A stretch of DNA of 64,000 bases, from positions 239,590 to 303,589 of the forward strand of contig FONB01000008.1 of the NCBI GenBank assembly GCA_900112785.1, read 5' to 3'. Below, one piece after another: positions 48,418-57,569 of the stretch. The position numbers were made by a program, and so were the translations under genes. The notes beneath the pieces are model-generated. The model searched no databases. It was not told the DNA's origin and worked only from the letters and a program-made list of their open reading frames with translations. Numbering within the stretch: position 1 is the first letter of the stretch; every line of letters begins with the position of its first letter. Origin of the DNA: Phytobacter palmae (GTDB taxonomy: Bacteria > Pseudomonadota > Gammaproteobacteria > Enterobacterales > Enterobacteriaceae).

Positions 48418-51030
48418 ATGTCAGAAATTAGCCGTGCCGTGCTCTTCGGCAAACTGGATACGCTGTTATTTTCCTCGCTGGAAAGCGCCACCGCCTTTTG
48501 CAAGCTGCGCGGTAATCCCTATGTGGAACTGGTTCACTGGCTGCATGCGTTAATGCAGCAGGACCAGGGCGATCTCCAGCAGGTGATTCGTCATTTTTCA
48601 TTGAGCGAGGAAGCCTTAACGAAGGATATCGTCCACGCGCTGGACAGTCTGCCGCGCGGTGCAAGCTCTGTCTCCGATCTCTCTGAGCATATTGATAACG
48701 CGGTCGAACGCGCCTGGGTCTATGGTTCGCTGAAATTTGGTGTAAACCGCATTCGCGGCGGCCACTTGCTGATTGGCTTATTAAAAACCTGGAGCCTGGC
48801 AACGGTCTTAAAAGGTATCTCGTCGCAGTTTGAACGGGTGCGTGTTGATGCGCTGCTCGATGATTTTGATGCCATTTTTGCCGACAGCAAAGAGGCCTCG
48901 CAGTCTGTCGCTGTACCGGAAAATGCAGCCGCCGCGCCTGCACGTCAGGGCAGCCTGGCGCAGTACGGGCAGGACCTCACTGCCCGGGCCCGTGATGGCA
49001 AAATCGACCCGGTGGTCGGGCGCGATGAGGAGATCCGCCAGATGGTGGACATCCTGATGCGTCGCCGTCAGAACAACCCGCTGCTCACCGGTGAAGCCGG
49101 GGTCGGTAAAACGGCGGTGGTGGAAGGGCTGGCACTGCGTATAGCCGCAGGCGACGTGCCGGAACCGCTGCGTGATGTGCAACTGTGGTTGCTGGATATC
49201 GGCATGTTGCAGGCCGGCGCGAGCATGAAAGGGGAATTTGAGGCCCGTCTGCAGGCGCTGATCAACGAAGTACAATCCAGCCCTGTGCCAATCATGTTGT
49301 TTATCGATGAGATCCACACCCTGATCGGCGCGGGGGGGCAGCAAGGCACGGGCGATGCCGCCAACCTGCTAAAACCTGCGCTGGCGCGCGGTCAGCTGCG
49401 CACTATCGGCGCAACGACCTGGGCTGAGTATAAAAAATATATCGAAAAAGACCCGGCATTGACCCGTCGCTTCCAGACGGTGCAAGTGGCCGAGCCGGAT
49501 GAAGAAAAAGCGGTACTGATGCTTCGTAGCACAGTCTCGGCGCTGGAAACACACCATCGGGTGCTGTTGTTAGATGAAGCGGTGGTCGCGGCGGTGAAGC
49601 TGTCCCATCGTTATATTCCGGCGCGCCAGTTGCCCGATAAAGCCGTGGCGCTGCTTGATACCGCCTGCGCACGTGTCGCGGTAAGCCTCAGTGCGCCGCC
49701 GCCGCAACTGGAAGATTGCCTGCACCGCATTGCCGGACTGGATGTCGAAATAGAGATTGCCGGGCGCGAGGCGCGCATGGCTGCCGGTGATGAAAGCCGC
49801 GTGGCAACGTTACAGGCCGAACGCGAGCGTCTTGGCGAGTTGCGTGATGCTCTGACCCAGCGCTGGCAGCAGGAGCAGGGGCACGTGGATGAGATTATCC
49901 GCCTGCGTCGCGCGCTCAGCCAGGCTGCGGAGGAGGAACATCAGGCGCTGCGTAATGAACTGGAACAGCAGCAACAGGCGCTGCGCGAGGTTCAGGGAGA
50001 TGCGCCGTTGCTGTTTGCTGCCGTCGATGCCAATATTGTTGCCGCCGTGGTTTCTGACTGGACCGGCATCCCGCTGGGCCGGATGGTGAAAAACGAAATC
50101 GACGCGGTGCTGAAACTGGCCGATACCCTCAATGAGCGGGTAATTGGCCAGCGCCACGGCCTGGAGGCCATTGCCCGTCGGGTGCGCACCTCCCGCGCAC
50201 GGCTGGATGATCCGAACAAACCGGTTGGCGTATTCATGTTGTGTGGTCCTTCCGGCGTAGGGAAAACCGAAACCGCACTGGCGCTGGCGGAGTCGCTCTA
50301 CGGTGGTGAGCAGAATGTCATCACCATTAATATGAGTGAGTTCCAGGAGGCGCATACCGTCTCGACCCTGAAAGGCGCACCTCCGGGCTACGTGGGTTAC
50401 GGTGAAGGGGGTGTACTGACCGAAGCAGTGCGCCGTCGCCCGTATAGCGTGGTACTGCTCGATGAAATTGAAAAAGCGCACCCGGATGTCCATGAAATCT
50501 TCTTCCAGGTATTTGATAAAGGCTGGATGGAAGATGGCGAAGGGCGGCATATCGATTTCCGTAACACCATTATTATTCTGACGTCGAATGTGGGGACTGA
50601 GCTTATCAGCGGTATGTGCGCCGACCCGGAACTGTTGCCGGATCCCGACGCGCTGCGTGATGCGCTGCGTCCTCCGTTACTTAAAGTTTTTCCCCCTGCG
50701 CTATTAGGCCGCCTGCTGGTGGTGCCGTATTACCCCTTAAGCGAAGCGATGCTCGCGCAGATCGTGCGTCTGCAAATCAAACGCATCCAGCGTCGTCTTG
50801 AGGAGAACCACGGCATTGTTTCTGAGGTGGATGAAAGCGTTATCGCGCAAATCGTCCAGCGCTGTACGGAGGTTGAATCGGGCGGACGTATGGTAGATGC
50901 GATTCTGACCAACACGCTGTTGCCACAAATGAGTCAGCTTTTGCTTGATGCCAGCGCGCGTGACGAGAAGTACCGACGTTTACACGTCACCTTTGCACAG
51001 GGCGAGTTTCACTGTCAGTTTGCGGCGTAA
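48418..51030 (+). CDS. clpV: T6SS sheath-disassembly ATPase ClpV (TssH)
   Basis: ClpV is a hexameric AAA+ unfoldase that recycles contracted TssB/TssC sheaths. The 870-residue protein has an N-terminal sheath-binding domain. The first AAA module has Walker A GEAGVGKTAVV near residue 225 and Walker B MLFIDEIHTLIGAGG. A middle coiled coil (about 415-525) leads to a second module with GPSGVGKTETAL near residue 615 and VVLLDEIEKAHPDV. All key ATPase residues are present. ppkA follows after 26 bases. Confidence 0.97.
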   Translation: MSEISRAVLFGKLDTLLFSSLESATAFCKLRGNPYVELVHWLHALMQQDQGDLQQVIRHFSLSEEALTKDIVHALDSLPRGASSVSDLSEHIDNAVERAWVYGSLKFGVNRIRGGHLLIGLLKTWSLATVLKGISSQFERVRVDALLDDFDAIFADSKEASQSVAVPENAAAAPARQGSLAQYGQDLTARARDGKIDPVVGRDEEIRQMVDILMRRRQNNPLLTGEAGVGKTAVVEGLALRIAAGDVPEPLRDVQLWLLDIGMLQAGASMKGEFEARLQALINEVQSSPVPIMLFIDEIHTLIGAGGQQGTGDAANLLKPALARGQLRTIGATTWAEYKKYIEKDPALTRRFQTVQVAEPDEEKAVLMLRSTVSALETHHRVLLLDEAVVAAVKLSHRYIPARQLPDKAVALLDTACARVAVSLSAPPPQLEDCLHRIAGLDVEIEIAGREARMAAGDESRVATLQAERERLGELRDALTQRWQQEQGHVDEIIRLRRALSQAAEEEHQALRNELEQQQQALREVQGDAPLLFAAVDANIVAAVVSDWTGIPLGRMVKNEIDAVLKLADTLNERVIGQRHGLEAIARRVRTSRARLDDPNKPVGVFMLCGPSGVGKTETALALAESLYGGEQNVITINMSEFQEAHTVSTLKGAPPGYVGYGEGGVLTEAVRRRPYSVVLLDEIEKAHPDVHEIFFQVFDKGWMEDGEGRHIDFRNTIIILTSNVGTELISGMCADPELLPDPDALRDALRPPLLKVFPPALLGRLLVVPYYPLSEAMLAQIVRLQIKRIQRRLEENHGIVSEVDESVIAQIVQRCTEVESGGRMVDAILTNTLLPQMSQLLLDASARDEKYRRLHVTFAQGEFHCQFAA

Positions 51031-51056
51031 TGCCATTATCAAGAGAGTTTTCCATT

Positions 51057-52568
51057 ATGACGGATCACGAAAACAACCGGACTGTACCGAACGCACTGCC
51101 GACGGGATACCGCTTTAATGAGTTCGAAATCAAAGAGGTGATTGGCGGTGGCGGTTTCGGCATTGTCTACCGTGCCTGGGATCATCAGCTCGAACGCACT
51201 ATAGCCATTAAAGAGTTCATGCCCTCAACGCTTGCGGTACGCAATGACGACATGACGCTGGTGTTGCGTAGCGAGCGCTTTGGTAAGGCCTTTTCCGCAG
51301 GACTGAACAGCTTTATTCAGGAAGCGCGCCTGCTGGCGCGTTTTAATCATCCGAACCTGCTGCATGTGCTGCGTTTCTGGGTGCAAAACGATACCGCCTA
51401 CATGGGCACGGTCTTTTACAGCGGTACTACGCTCTCCCGTTTGCGTGAAAAGAACCCGCAGATGATCAACGAAGCGTGGATCCGCCGTACGTTGCCAATG
51501 CTGCTCGGGGCGATCAAGACCATCCACGACGAAGGGTATCTGCACCGCGACATCTCGCTGGATAACATTCAGATTCAGGATAACGGCCTGCCGGTTCTGC
51601 TGGATTTCGGCTCTGCCCGCCGCAGTATTGGCTCGGTCTCCGACGAAACCGAAACGATGCTGCGCCCAGGCTATGCGCCGATTGAGCAATACACTGACGA
51701 TAACGAAAGCGAGCAGGGGCCGTGGACGGATATCTACGCCCTGGGTGCCGTACTCCATACCCTGATCGTGGGATCACCGCCGCCGGTGAGCGTAGTGCGC
51801 AGCATTCAGGATGGCTATCAGCCGCTGGCTCATCGCCATCTGCCCGGTTACTCTCTGTCATTACTGCAGGCGGTGGACAAGGCGCTGGCGCTGAAAATGG
51901 AAGACCGCCCGCAGACTATCGATGAGTTTGCAGCGCTGATCGAAATGCCGGTCGCCGGGCTTGATGACGTGCTGAACGTGAAAAAGCCAGGGACCATGCT
52001 TGTTCCAGTTGAAGAGGTTGAGACGAAACCCGGTGTGCTTGACTGGCGGCGTTACAAAGTGCCTGGGCTGGTGGCGGCCGGCGTACTGGTTGGCCTGATC
52101 GCCGGCGGCGTGCTGTTCCATCAAAGTGATGCGCCGCAGGAGAACGCGAGTCAGACAGCCAGCACCGGGTCTGCAAACAATTCCGTCGCGCCAGCCACAC
52201 CGGCCGCCCCGCCTGCGCAAAACACGGCGCCGGTTTCGACACCGCCAGCTGCAACGTCCGCCACTGCTGCGCCTGCAAGTGGTGCGGCGCCAACTGCGCC
52301 GGCACAAACCGCGCCTGTGGCTGCGGATAAACCCGCTGCAACCACGCCGCCTGCAGCGATCGCCCAAGTATATGTGCGAATGAATGAGGGTGAAAAACTG
52401 ACCCTCAACGGGGAATCGCAGTCTATAACACCAGCCAGCAATGGTTTTGCGACCCTGAAACTGCAGCCGGGCCAGTATGCTCTGGTGTTGCAGGGTAATG
52501 GTCAGACTCGTCACCAGACGTTAAATATCACCAGTGCAGGTACCTGGCTGGTAAATCCGCAACCGTAA
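51057..52568 (+). CDS. ppkA: T6SS serine/threonine kinase PpkA
   Basis: PpkA senses envelope signals and phosphorylates Fha to start assembly. The 503-residue protein has a cytoplasmic kinase domain with GGGGFGIVYRAWD, the ATP lysine in IAIKEFMP, the catalytic loop HRDISLDNI at residues 163-171 and the metal motif LLDFGSAR. A transmembrane helix lies near residue 345 (LVAAGVLVGLIAGGVLFH). A periplasmic Ala/Pro/Thr-rich region ends in a PEGA-like strand domain. The usual HRDxKxxN lysine is Ser here. It is shorter than Pseudomonas PpkA and lacks a VWA domain. The start at MTDHENN is preferred over a Met 9 codons upstream. Confidence 0.94.
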   Translation: MTDHENNRTVPNALPTGYRFNEFEIKEVIGGGGFGIVYRAWDHQLERTIAIKEFMPSTLAVRNDDMTLVLRSERFGKAFSAGLNSFIQEARLLARFNHPNLLHVLRFWVQNDTAYMGTVFYSGTTLSRLREKNPQMINEAWIRRTLPMLLGAIKTIHDEGYLHRDISLDNIQIQDNGLPVLLDFGSARRSIGSVSDETETMLRPGYAPIEQYTDDNESEQGPWTDIYALGAVLHTLIVGSPPPVSVVRSIQDGYQPLAHRHLPGYSLSLLQAVDKALALKMEDRPQTIDEFAALIEMPVAGLDDVLNVKKPGTMLVPVEEVETKPGVLDWRRYKVPGLVAAGVLVGLIAGGVLFHQSDAPQENASQTASTGSANNSVAPATPAAPPAQNTAPVSTPPAATSATAAPASGAAPTAPAQTAPVAADKPAATTPPAAIAQVYVRMNEGEKLTLNGESQSITPASNGFATLKLQPGQYALVLQGNGQTRHQTLNITSAGTWLVNPQP

Positions 52569-52634
52569 TCTCTTCTCTGCCGGTGCGTAATATCGCTCCG
52601 GCAGCCTGTCGGTTGCATAAAAATAAATGTGGCA

Positions 52635-53042
52635 ATGCCCTATACAGCCAAAGACCGAACTATGAATGCATTTACACACACTGTTGATGGTGGCAATGAA
52701 TTTACGTTTGTCGTGTCTCGCGCCAGTGCAAATGCCGACGATAAAGTACATGCTGTCGCCGCCAGAACGCTTCGCGAACTAAAAGATACGCTTACCGATT
52801 TTTATCTTGAGTCGACGCAAATGTTGACGGTGGATGGCTACCCGGCCGTTGAGCTTTTCTATCAGTTCAAAAATGATAATCGCATTATCTTCCAGCGTCA
52901 GACCATTATTTTACTGGACGCCGCACCTGTCGGGAAAAAACTGGTGAGCTATGTAGCGACCTGTCCAGGTGAATTTAACGAACGCCATCAGCAGCAATAT
53001 CAGGAAATTATTCAGAGTATCAAGTTTCACCGTGGGAAGTAG
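52635..53042 (+). CDS. DUF1795/DcrB-like protein, probable Eag-type effector chaperone
   Basis: The ~135-residue cytoplasmic protein resembles the DUF1795 family: DRTMNAFTH, FTFVVSRASA, a helix RTLRELKDTLTDF, then LTVDGYPAVELFYQF and the C-terminal helix HQQQYQEIIQSIKF. Eag proteins of this family bind and shield the N-terminal membrane helices of PAAR- or Rhs-type effectors before loading on VgrG. It lies between ppkA and vgrG. The N-terminus before DRT is shorter than I expect. Several starts are possible (GTG 52629, ATG 52635, ATG 52662). No client with such helices is visible here. Confidence 0.72.
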   Translation: MPYTAKDRTMNAFTHTVDGGNEFTFVVSRASANADDKVHAVAARTLRELKDTLTDFYLESTQMLTVDGYPAVELFYQFKNDNRIIFQRQTIILLDAAPVGKKLVSYVATCPGEFNERHQQQYQEIIQSIKFHRGK

Positions 53043-53069
53043 TACCTGGAACGGCAAAGTAACCGCATA

Positions 53070-53297
53070 ATGAACATTACCGGAACGAATGCGTATATTA
53101 TTTTGGATATTGATGGCCGGAAAGTTAAAGCAGAAGGGGAGAGGGTTCTCGGCGGTTTTTTCGCCGAGATAAAAAGCATGCAGCAGTTTGAACCGCCGCA
53201 TGAAAACACACCGCTCACTGATGAAATAAAACAGAAATATATTGACGAGGCGATTAAAAAGACGGCAGGTTCACATAGTGTGATCCATTTCGTTTAA
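53070..53297 (+). CDS. Small Imm74-like protein
   Basis: The 75-residue protein has strands around AYIILDIDGRKVKAEGE, a short segment FEPPHENTPLTDEIKQKYID and a terminal strand HSVIHFV. This order (strand pair, a PP pair, a helix rich in Glu/Lys, a final I-x-F strand) resembles the Imm74 group of toxin-immunity proteins as I remember it. It follows the DUF1795 gene by 27 bases and precedes vgrG. No toxin partner is next to it. The ribosome site is weak, so the gene itself is likely but not certain. Confidence 0.5.
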   Translation: MNITGTNAYIILDIDGRKVKAEGERVLGGFFAEIKSMQQFEPPHENTPLTDEIKQKYIDEAIKKTAGSHSVIHFV

Positions 53298-53507
53298 TTG
53301 CTGTTTTGCTGAATCGTCATATTTGCCAGGAATTTTCCGAAAAAAATGACTGATACCCTTTCCTGATATCAATTAACAGGCAAAGCGGAAGCCATCGCCC
53401 ATTTTTGTAATATCCTCACAGCTGACAGGTTGATTATATTTATCGCTCGGGCTGATAATTTTTGTTTGCACCTGGTTCCTCTGGCTTTTTGTAACGGAAT
53501 TAACCTT

Positions 53508-55736
53508 ATGCTCAATCGTATTACCGTACAGCTCCCCGTTGACGGGCTAATGTTCTGGAAACTGTCAGGACGCGAAGCGCTCTCAGAACCTTTCACACTT
53601 GGCCTGACGCTGCTGGGCACCGATGCACGAATGGACCGCAGCCAGTTGCTGGGCAAATCCGTCACCGTCGCCATTCCTTCCCAGGATATGACGACGCCAA
53701 GATATCTGAACGGTAAAGTGACCCGCGTCGCGGTGAGCGCCGTGGAGCTGTCCGGCACCCGCTATGCGGTCTACCAGCTTAACGTTGAATCCGACTTATG
53801 GCCGATGCAGCGCGACCGCAACCTGCGTATTTTCCAGGGGCAGACGGTACCGCAAATCGTCAAAACGCTGCTTTCTGAAAGCAAGGTTAATGTTGAAGAC
53901 AAGCTGAGTGAGAGTTACCGCGTCTGGGATTACTGCGTTCAGTATCAGGAGAGCAGCTTCGACTTTATCAGTCGTCTGATGGAACTGGAGGGCATCAGCT
54001 ACTTCTTCCGCCACGAATCCGGGCGGCATGTCATGGTGCTGACCGATGCGGCGACCCAGCATCAGCCGTTTGCCGGTTATGAATCCATTCCCTACCATGT
54101 GACGCCGTCCGGCGGCAGCACTAATGAAGAGGGGATCAGCCAGTGGGCGCTGACCGATAGCGTGACGCCGGGGATCTACAGCCTGGATGATTATGATTTC
54201 CGCAAGCCGAATGCCTGGCTTTTTCAGGCGCGCCAGAATCCAAATTCGCCGGAGCCTGGCAGCATTAACGTTTATGAATGGCCGGGGCGTTTTGTTGATC
54301 ATGGACACGGTGAATTCTATGCCCGTATTCATCAGGAACGCTGGCAGGTTGAGCACCAGCAGATACAGGGCAGCGCCACTGCGCTGGGCATCGCTCCTGG
54401 ACACACATTTACTCTCTATAACGCCCCCTTTTTCAGCGATAACGCGGAATACCTGACCACCGAAGCTAACTACTGGCTGGAAGAGAACGCCTACGCCAGC
54501 GGGGGTGGCACGGAAACGATGCATCGTATTGATTTCACCGTTATTCCAGCTTCGGTCACGTATCGCCCGGCGCAAAAAACGGCCTGGCCGCGTACCTATG
54601 GGCCACAGACCGCGAAAGTCGTCGGCCCGCAGGGAGAGACCATCTGGACCGATCGTTATGGCCGGGTGAAAGTGAAGTTTCACTGGGACAGGCAGGCAAA
54701 AGGCGACGATACCAGCTCCTGCTGGGTGCGGGTTTCCAGCGCCTGGGCAGGGCAGGGTTTCGGTGGGGTACAAATTCCACGCGTCGGCGATGAAGTGGTG
54801 GTCGACTTTATTAACGGCGACCCGGACAGGCCGATCATCACCGGGCGTGTCTATAACGAAGCCAGTATGCCGCCGTGGGATCTACCCGGCGATGCCACCC
54901 GTATGGGCTTTATGACCCGCAGCAAGGATGGCAGTGTCGATAATGCCAGCTTCCTGTTTTTTGAAGACAGTCCGGGTAATGAATCGGTGCAGATGCACTC
55001 CGAGAAAGACATGATGGTGTCGGTCGAGAATGATCAGACGGTCAATATCGACGGTAACCGGGCAACGACAATCAAAAAAGAGCAGAAAGATGATGTGACG
55101 GGCGATGCCACGTTCTACTACCGGAAGAAAAGGACGACCACGGTGGATGATGTTGAACAAAAAAACTTCAATAATAGTGAAGTTATCAATATCAAAGAAG
55201 GACGTCATCTGACTATTCTGAGCAAGGGTGAGTTAAATGAAATCACTGGCGATCAGACTACAAAAATAGCGCAAGGGAATCAGTCCACAACTGTTGCTGA
55301 TGGAGAGCAAGAGACGTTTATCCAGACTGGAGGGCGTAATACTGAAATTCATAATGGCGATCGTTTAATTGTTAGCTCTGGTGGTCAGCACAATGAGATC
55401 ACGGGTGGGGTCAACACCACAATAAATGGAGGTTGGGTACAAACTATTACTACTGGCGAAACACTTATTTCCTCCCCAGACAAAATTACAATAAAAAGTG
55501 ATAGTGAAGTTAATGTTGATACGCCATGGGCAATTGAATGGAAAGGTGTTCAGGTTGGCTTCACTGCTTCGTCAGTTTCTACAACTGGTGTCAATATTGG
55601 CATGACTGGTATTAAGGTGGAAAATAACCCCATTAACTTTTTTTATAATAATGGTTTTAAAATGAGAGTTGGCTCGGTCGAATGTGATACTTTGACTGCG
55701 GCGATTAAAAACGCAGTTCTTCACATGTTTAATTAA
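53508..55736 (+). CDS. vgrG: T6SS spike protein VgrG
   Basis: VgrG is the trimeric spike that tops the Hcp tube. The ~742-residue protein has the gp27-like part (LNRITVQLPVDGLMFWKLSG; SLLGTDARMD). The gp5-like OB domain (DRYGRVKVKFHWDRQAKGDD; CWVRVSSAWAGQGFGG; PRVGDEVVVDFINGDPDRPI) leads to a repetitive beta-helix (SEVINIKEGRHLTILSKG, with strands every ~8-10 residues). The tail (after about residue 665) is not a toxin domain I recognise. Base use turns AT-rich from about 55140, as in the genes downstream. The ATG after AACGGA gives the normal N-terminus; the frame is open 26 codons earlier without similarity. Confidence 0.95.
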   Translation: MLNRITVQLPVDGLMFWKLSGREALSEPFTLGLTLLGTDARMDRSQLLGKSVTVAIPSQDMTTPRYLNGKVTRVAVSAVELSGTRYAVYQLNVESDLWPMQRDRNLRIFQGQTVPQIVKTLLSESKVNVEDKLSESYRVWDYCVQYQESSFDFISRLMELEGISYFFRHESGRHVMVLTDAATQHQPFAGYESIPYHVTPSGGSTNEEGISQWALTDSVTPGIYSLDDYDFRKPNAWLFQARQNPNSPEPGSINVYEWPGRFVDHGHGEFYARIHQERWQVEHQQIQGSATALGIAPGHTFTLYNAPFFSDNAEYLTTEANYWLEENAYASGGGTETMHRIDFTVIPASVTYRPAQKTAWPRTYGPQTAKVVGPQGETIWTDRYGRVKVKFHWDRQAKGDDTSSCWVRVSSAWAGQGFGGVQIPRVGDEVVVDFINGDPDRPIITGRVYNEASMPPWDLPGDATRMGFMTRSKDGSVDNASFLFFEDSPGNESVQMHSEKDMMVSVENDQTVNIDGNRATTIKKEQKDDVTGDATFYYRKKRTTTVDDVEQKNFNNSEVINIKEGRHLTILSKGELNEITGDQTTKIAQGNQSTTVADGEQETFIQTGGRNTEIHNGDRLIVSSGGQHNEITGGVNTTINGGWVQTITTGETLISSPDKITIKSDSEVNVDTPWAIEWKGVQVGFTASSVSTTGVNIGMTGIKVENNPINFFYNNGFKMRVGSVECDTLTAAIKNAVLHMFN

Positions 55737-55744
55737 GGTAGGAT

Positions 55745-56131
55745 ATGTTTGATTCATCTAGTTTTGCTAAAGGTTATGCTATTGTTGCGATGACTATTGT
55801 TGCGTTAATTGTAGTTGGGATTATTATAAGAGATATTCGCAATGCGAGAATGAAGTCATACATTGAGAAAAATGGAATTCATACCCATGCTGAGATTGTC
55901 AATATTGAAATCCATACGGGTAAAATATCAGATTATACGAATATTAAATTGCATTATAGATTTAATGATTATAATGGTCGTAATGTTACCGGTGTGGGAA
56001 ATGCGGTTATCTTTACGTCAGATTTGGCACAATACCAACCTGGTAAGACCTTTGGTATTATCTACAATAAAGACGACCCATCACGTGTTGTGTTGAAGAT
56101 AGAGAATGCATCATTGAAACGTCATAAGTGA
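55745..56131 (+). CDS. Small membrane-anchored protein A1 (DUF3592-like array)
   Basis: The 128-residue protein has one N-terminal transmembrane helix (YAIVAMTIVALIVVGIIIRD), followed by a basic stretch and a beta-rich domain ending YQPGKTFGIIYNKDDPSRVV and LKRH. It is a clear paralogue of A2 at 56666, sharing IRDxRNxxxKxxIxxxGV/I, YQPG and a C-terminal LKR. The domain resembles DUF3592 (the Y-x-x-x-DP-x-x-V ending). It starts 9 bases after vgrG and is AT-rich like the vgrG 3' end. Function is unknown; immunity or effector escort at the inner membrane is possible. Confidence 0.78.
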   Translation: MFDSSSFAKGYAIVAMTIVALIVVGIIIRDIRNARMKSYIEKNGIHTHAEIVNIEIHTGKISDYTNIKLHYRFNDYNGRNVTGVGNAVIFTSDLAQYQPGKTFGIIYNKDDPSRVVLKIENASLKRHK

Positions 56132-56282
56132 TGTTTATTTTAATATTTATCTGCCTTAGCGGTAAACCTTTACTGACTGCTCCTTAAATGTTATCTATGT
56201 AATGTTTCTAATAATATGTGCCAGATCTTAAAGGTAATAATTACTGGCACTTAAAAATTAATATTTTATATTGACTGACATC

Positions 56283-56666
56283 ATGAATTTTTTATCAGAA
56301 CATTCAAACTCAATAGCGCTGGGCGTGATACTGTTTTTTATTTTTATCTGCCTTAAGGGATTGAAGGGGCAAAAAGAAGATGTTACAGAAATAAGATACT
56401 GGTTATCGAGAGATAAATGGCAGGGAGAGGTGACGACGGCAACATTGCGCGAGTGGAAACAGACTTCCACTACGCATAACTTTGATTATTTTTTTATTGT
56501 TACCTTTGATGCAAATCTGGAGGGCGAGGTGAAACAATATAAAGCGGCTGCCGCGCTAAAAGTATCTGAAATCCCCCAGCTTAAAAAAGGGATGCCCATT
56601 GTGATTAAATATCAGGGTGTTCCGCCAAAGAAAATAGCAGTACTGAGCATGCAAGCTGAGCATTGA
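56283..56666 (+). CDS. Small membrane-anchored protein B1 (DUF3592-like array)
   Basis: The ~127-residue protein has an N-terminal transmembrane helix (SIALGVILFFIFICLKGLKG) and a domain containing WLSRDKWQGEV, AAALKVSEIPQLKKGMPI and VIKYQGVPPKKIAVLSM. It is the paralogue of B2 at 57120, which shares W-S-R-x-W-x-GE, LKKG and IKY. It follows A1 after a 151-base gap with a small inverted repeat (56218-56224 with 56244-56250). ATG 56283 is used; an in-frame TTG at 56271 is possible. Its stop overlaps the A2 start (TGATG). Confidence 0.72.
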   Translation: MNFLSEHSNSIALGVILFFIFICLKGLKGQKEDVTEIRYWLSRDKWQGEVTTATLREWKQTSTTHNFDYFFIVTFDANLEGEVKQYKAAAALKVSEIPQLKKGMPIVIKYQGVPPKKIAVLSMQAEH

Positions 56667-57049
56667 TGATAAATATGAGAATTGTTACTGACGTCATTGT
56701 GTTCGCCGTCCTGGCGTTCTTTGCCTATGTTATTGTGTCTTTGCTTATCAGAGATGCAAGAAATAAGAAGATCAAAGAGGGGATAGCTGCTGATGGCGTT
56801 AATACTACGGGGGTTATCACTGATGTATCCAGTCGCTCTGGTGGAAACTCAGGCTTTATTAACATCACGGTCAGTTTTGACTATGAAATTGAGACGGGTG
56901 AAAAAATCAGCGGTAAAGCCGATGCGGTAATTGATGTAATGAAGATCAATAAGTATCAACCCGGTGAAACCATTTCTTTAAGATACTCGAGAAAAGAGCC
57001 TGAAAAAGTGGTTGTGGATATTCCAAACCCTCTTCTCAAGCGCCGCTGA
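56666..57049 (+). CDS. Small membrane-anchored protein A2 (DUF3592-like array)
   Basis: The ~127-residue protein has an N-terminal helix (DVIVFAVLAFFAYVIVSLLI), then RDARNKKIKEGIAADGVNTT and a beta-rich domain with KYQPGETISLRYSRKEPEKV and LLKRR. It is most similar to A1. The start overlaps the B1 stop as TGATG, implying coupled translation; a second Met three codons later is possible. It is followed by a strong inverted repeat and then B2. Confidence 0.75.
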   Translation: MINMRIVTDVIVFAVLAFFAYVIVSLLIRDARNKKIKEGIAADGVNTTGVITDVSSRSGGNSGFINITVSFDYEIETGEKISGKADAVIDVMKINKYQPGETISLRYSRKEPEKVVVDIPNPLLKRR

Positions 57050-57057
57050 TTGTCATA

Positions 57058-57095
57058 GTGGGAAAAGCCATGGTTAGCTAAGTGGCTTTTCCCAC
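57058..57095 (+). other. Strong inverted repeat between A2 and B2
   Basis: A perfect 13-bp stem (57058-57070 with 57083-57095) has a 12-base loop and a T run inside the 3' arm (ggcttttccc). It could end the vgrG-A1-B1-A2 transcript or stabilise it. B2 starts 24 bases later with its own AGGG box. Confidence 0.75.
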
Positions 57096-57119
57096 AAATT
57101 AACTTTAAATAGGGTTCAT

Positions 57120-57509
57120 ATGAACATTCTTATCAATGTTATGAGTGACCCTTTCTTTACTTCTGGATTGATTATCACCCTTGCGGGGCTGTGGTTTGCC
57201 GTTGTGTCATTCAGGCAGTATGGGATACAAACGCGGTTACTACGCGACTGGGTATCACGTGAGGAATGGGTTGGAGAAATCACTCATGTTCCTCTGGAGT
57301 CCTGGCTACGTACCGGTACGACGCGTGGCGAGTATTATCTTTATGAATGTTATTTCTTTGCGAATTTCGGTACAAAGAGGAAGAAATATCGTGCCAATGC
57401 CGCCGTCAAACCCAATGAGATTCATAAACTGAAAAAAGGGTTAACCCTGACGATAAAATACAGTGACGATAAATCGCCACGGGTTGCAGTAATGAGCGTG
57501 TTTGACTAG
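57120..57509 (+). CDS. Small membrane-anchored protein B2 (DUF3592-like array)
   Basis: The 129-residue protein has an N-terminal helix (SGLIITLAGLWFAVVSF), then LLRDWVSREEWVGEI, a tyrosine-rich strand (GEYYLYECYFFANF), EIHKLKKGLTLTIKYSDDKS and RVAVMSV. It is the paralogue of B1. It starts after an AGGG box. Function is unknown. The A-B order is thus repeated, which points to duplication of a two-gene unit followed by divergence. Confidence 0.75.
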   Translation: MNILINVMSDPFFTSGLIITLAGLWFAVVSFRQYGIQTRLLRDWVSREEWVGEITHVPLESWLRTGTTRGEYYLYECYFFANFGTKRKKYRANAAVKPNEIHKLKKGLTLTIKYSDDKSPRVAVMSVFD

Positions 57510-57569
57510 GCTTTTCTGGCTTCGTTAATTCTGGAAATAATTCTGCATATACACGAAAGGTCCAAATTA

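Noticed and set aside
53796..54773. 325-codon ORF on the minus strand inside vgrG
   Set aside because: It is a shadow of the conserved VgrG spike domains.
53508..55736. VgrG as an evolved spike with a C-terminal toxin domain
   Set aside because: After the beta-helix only a ~75-residue beta-rich tail remains, too short and motif-free to be called a toxin. It may be a docking tail instead.
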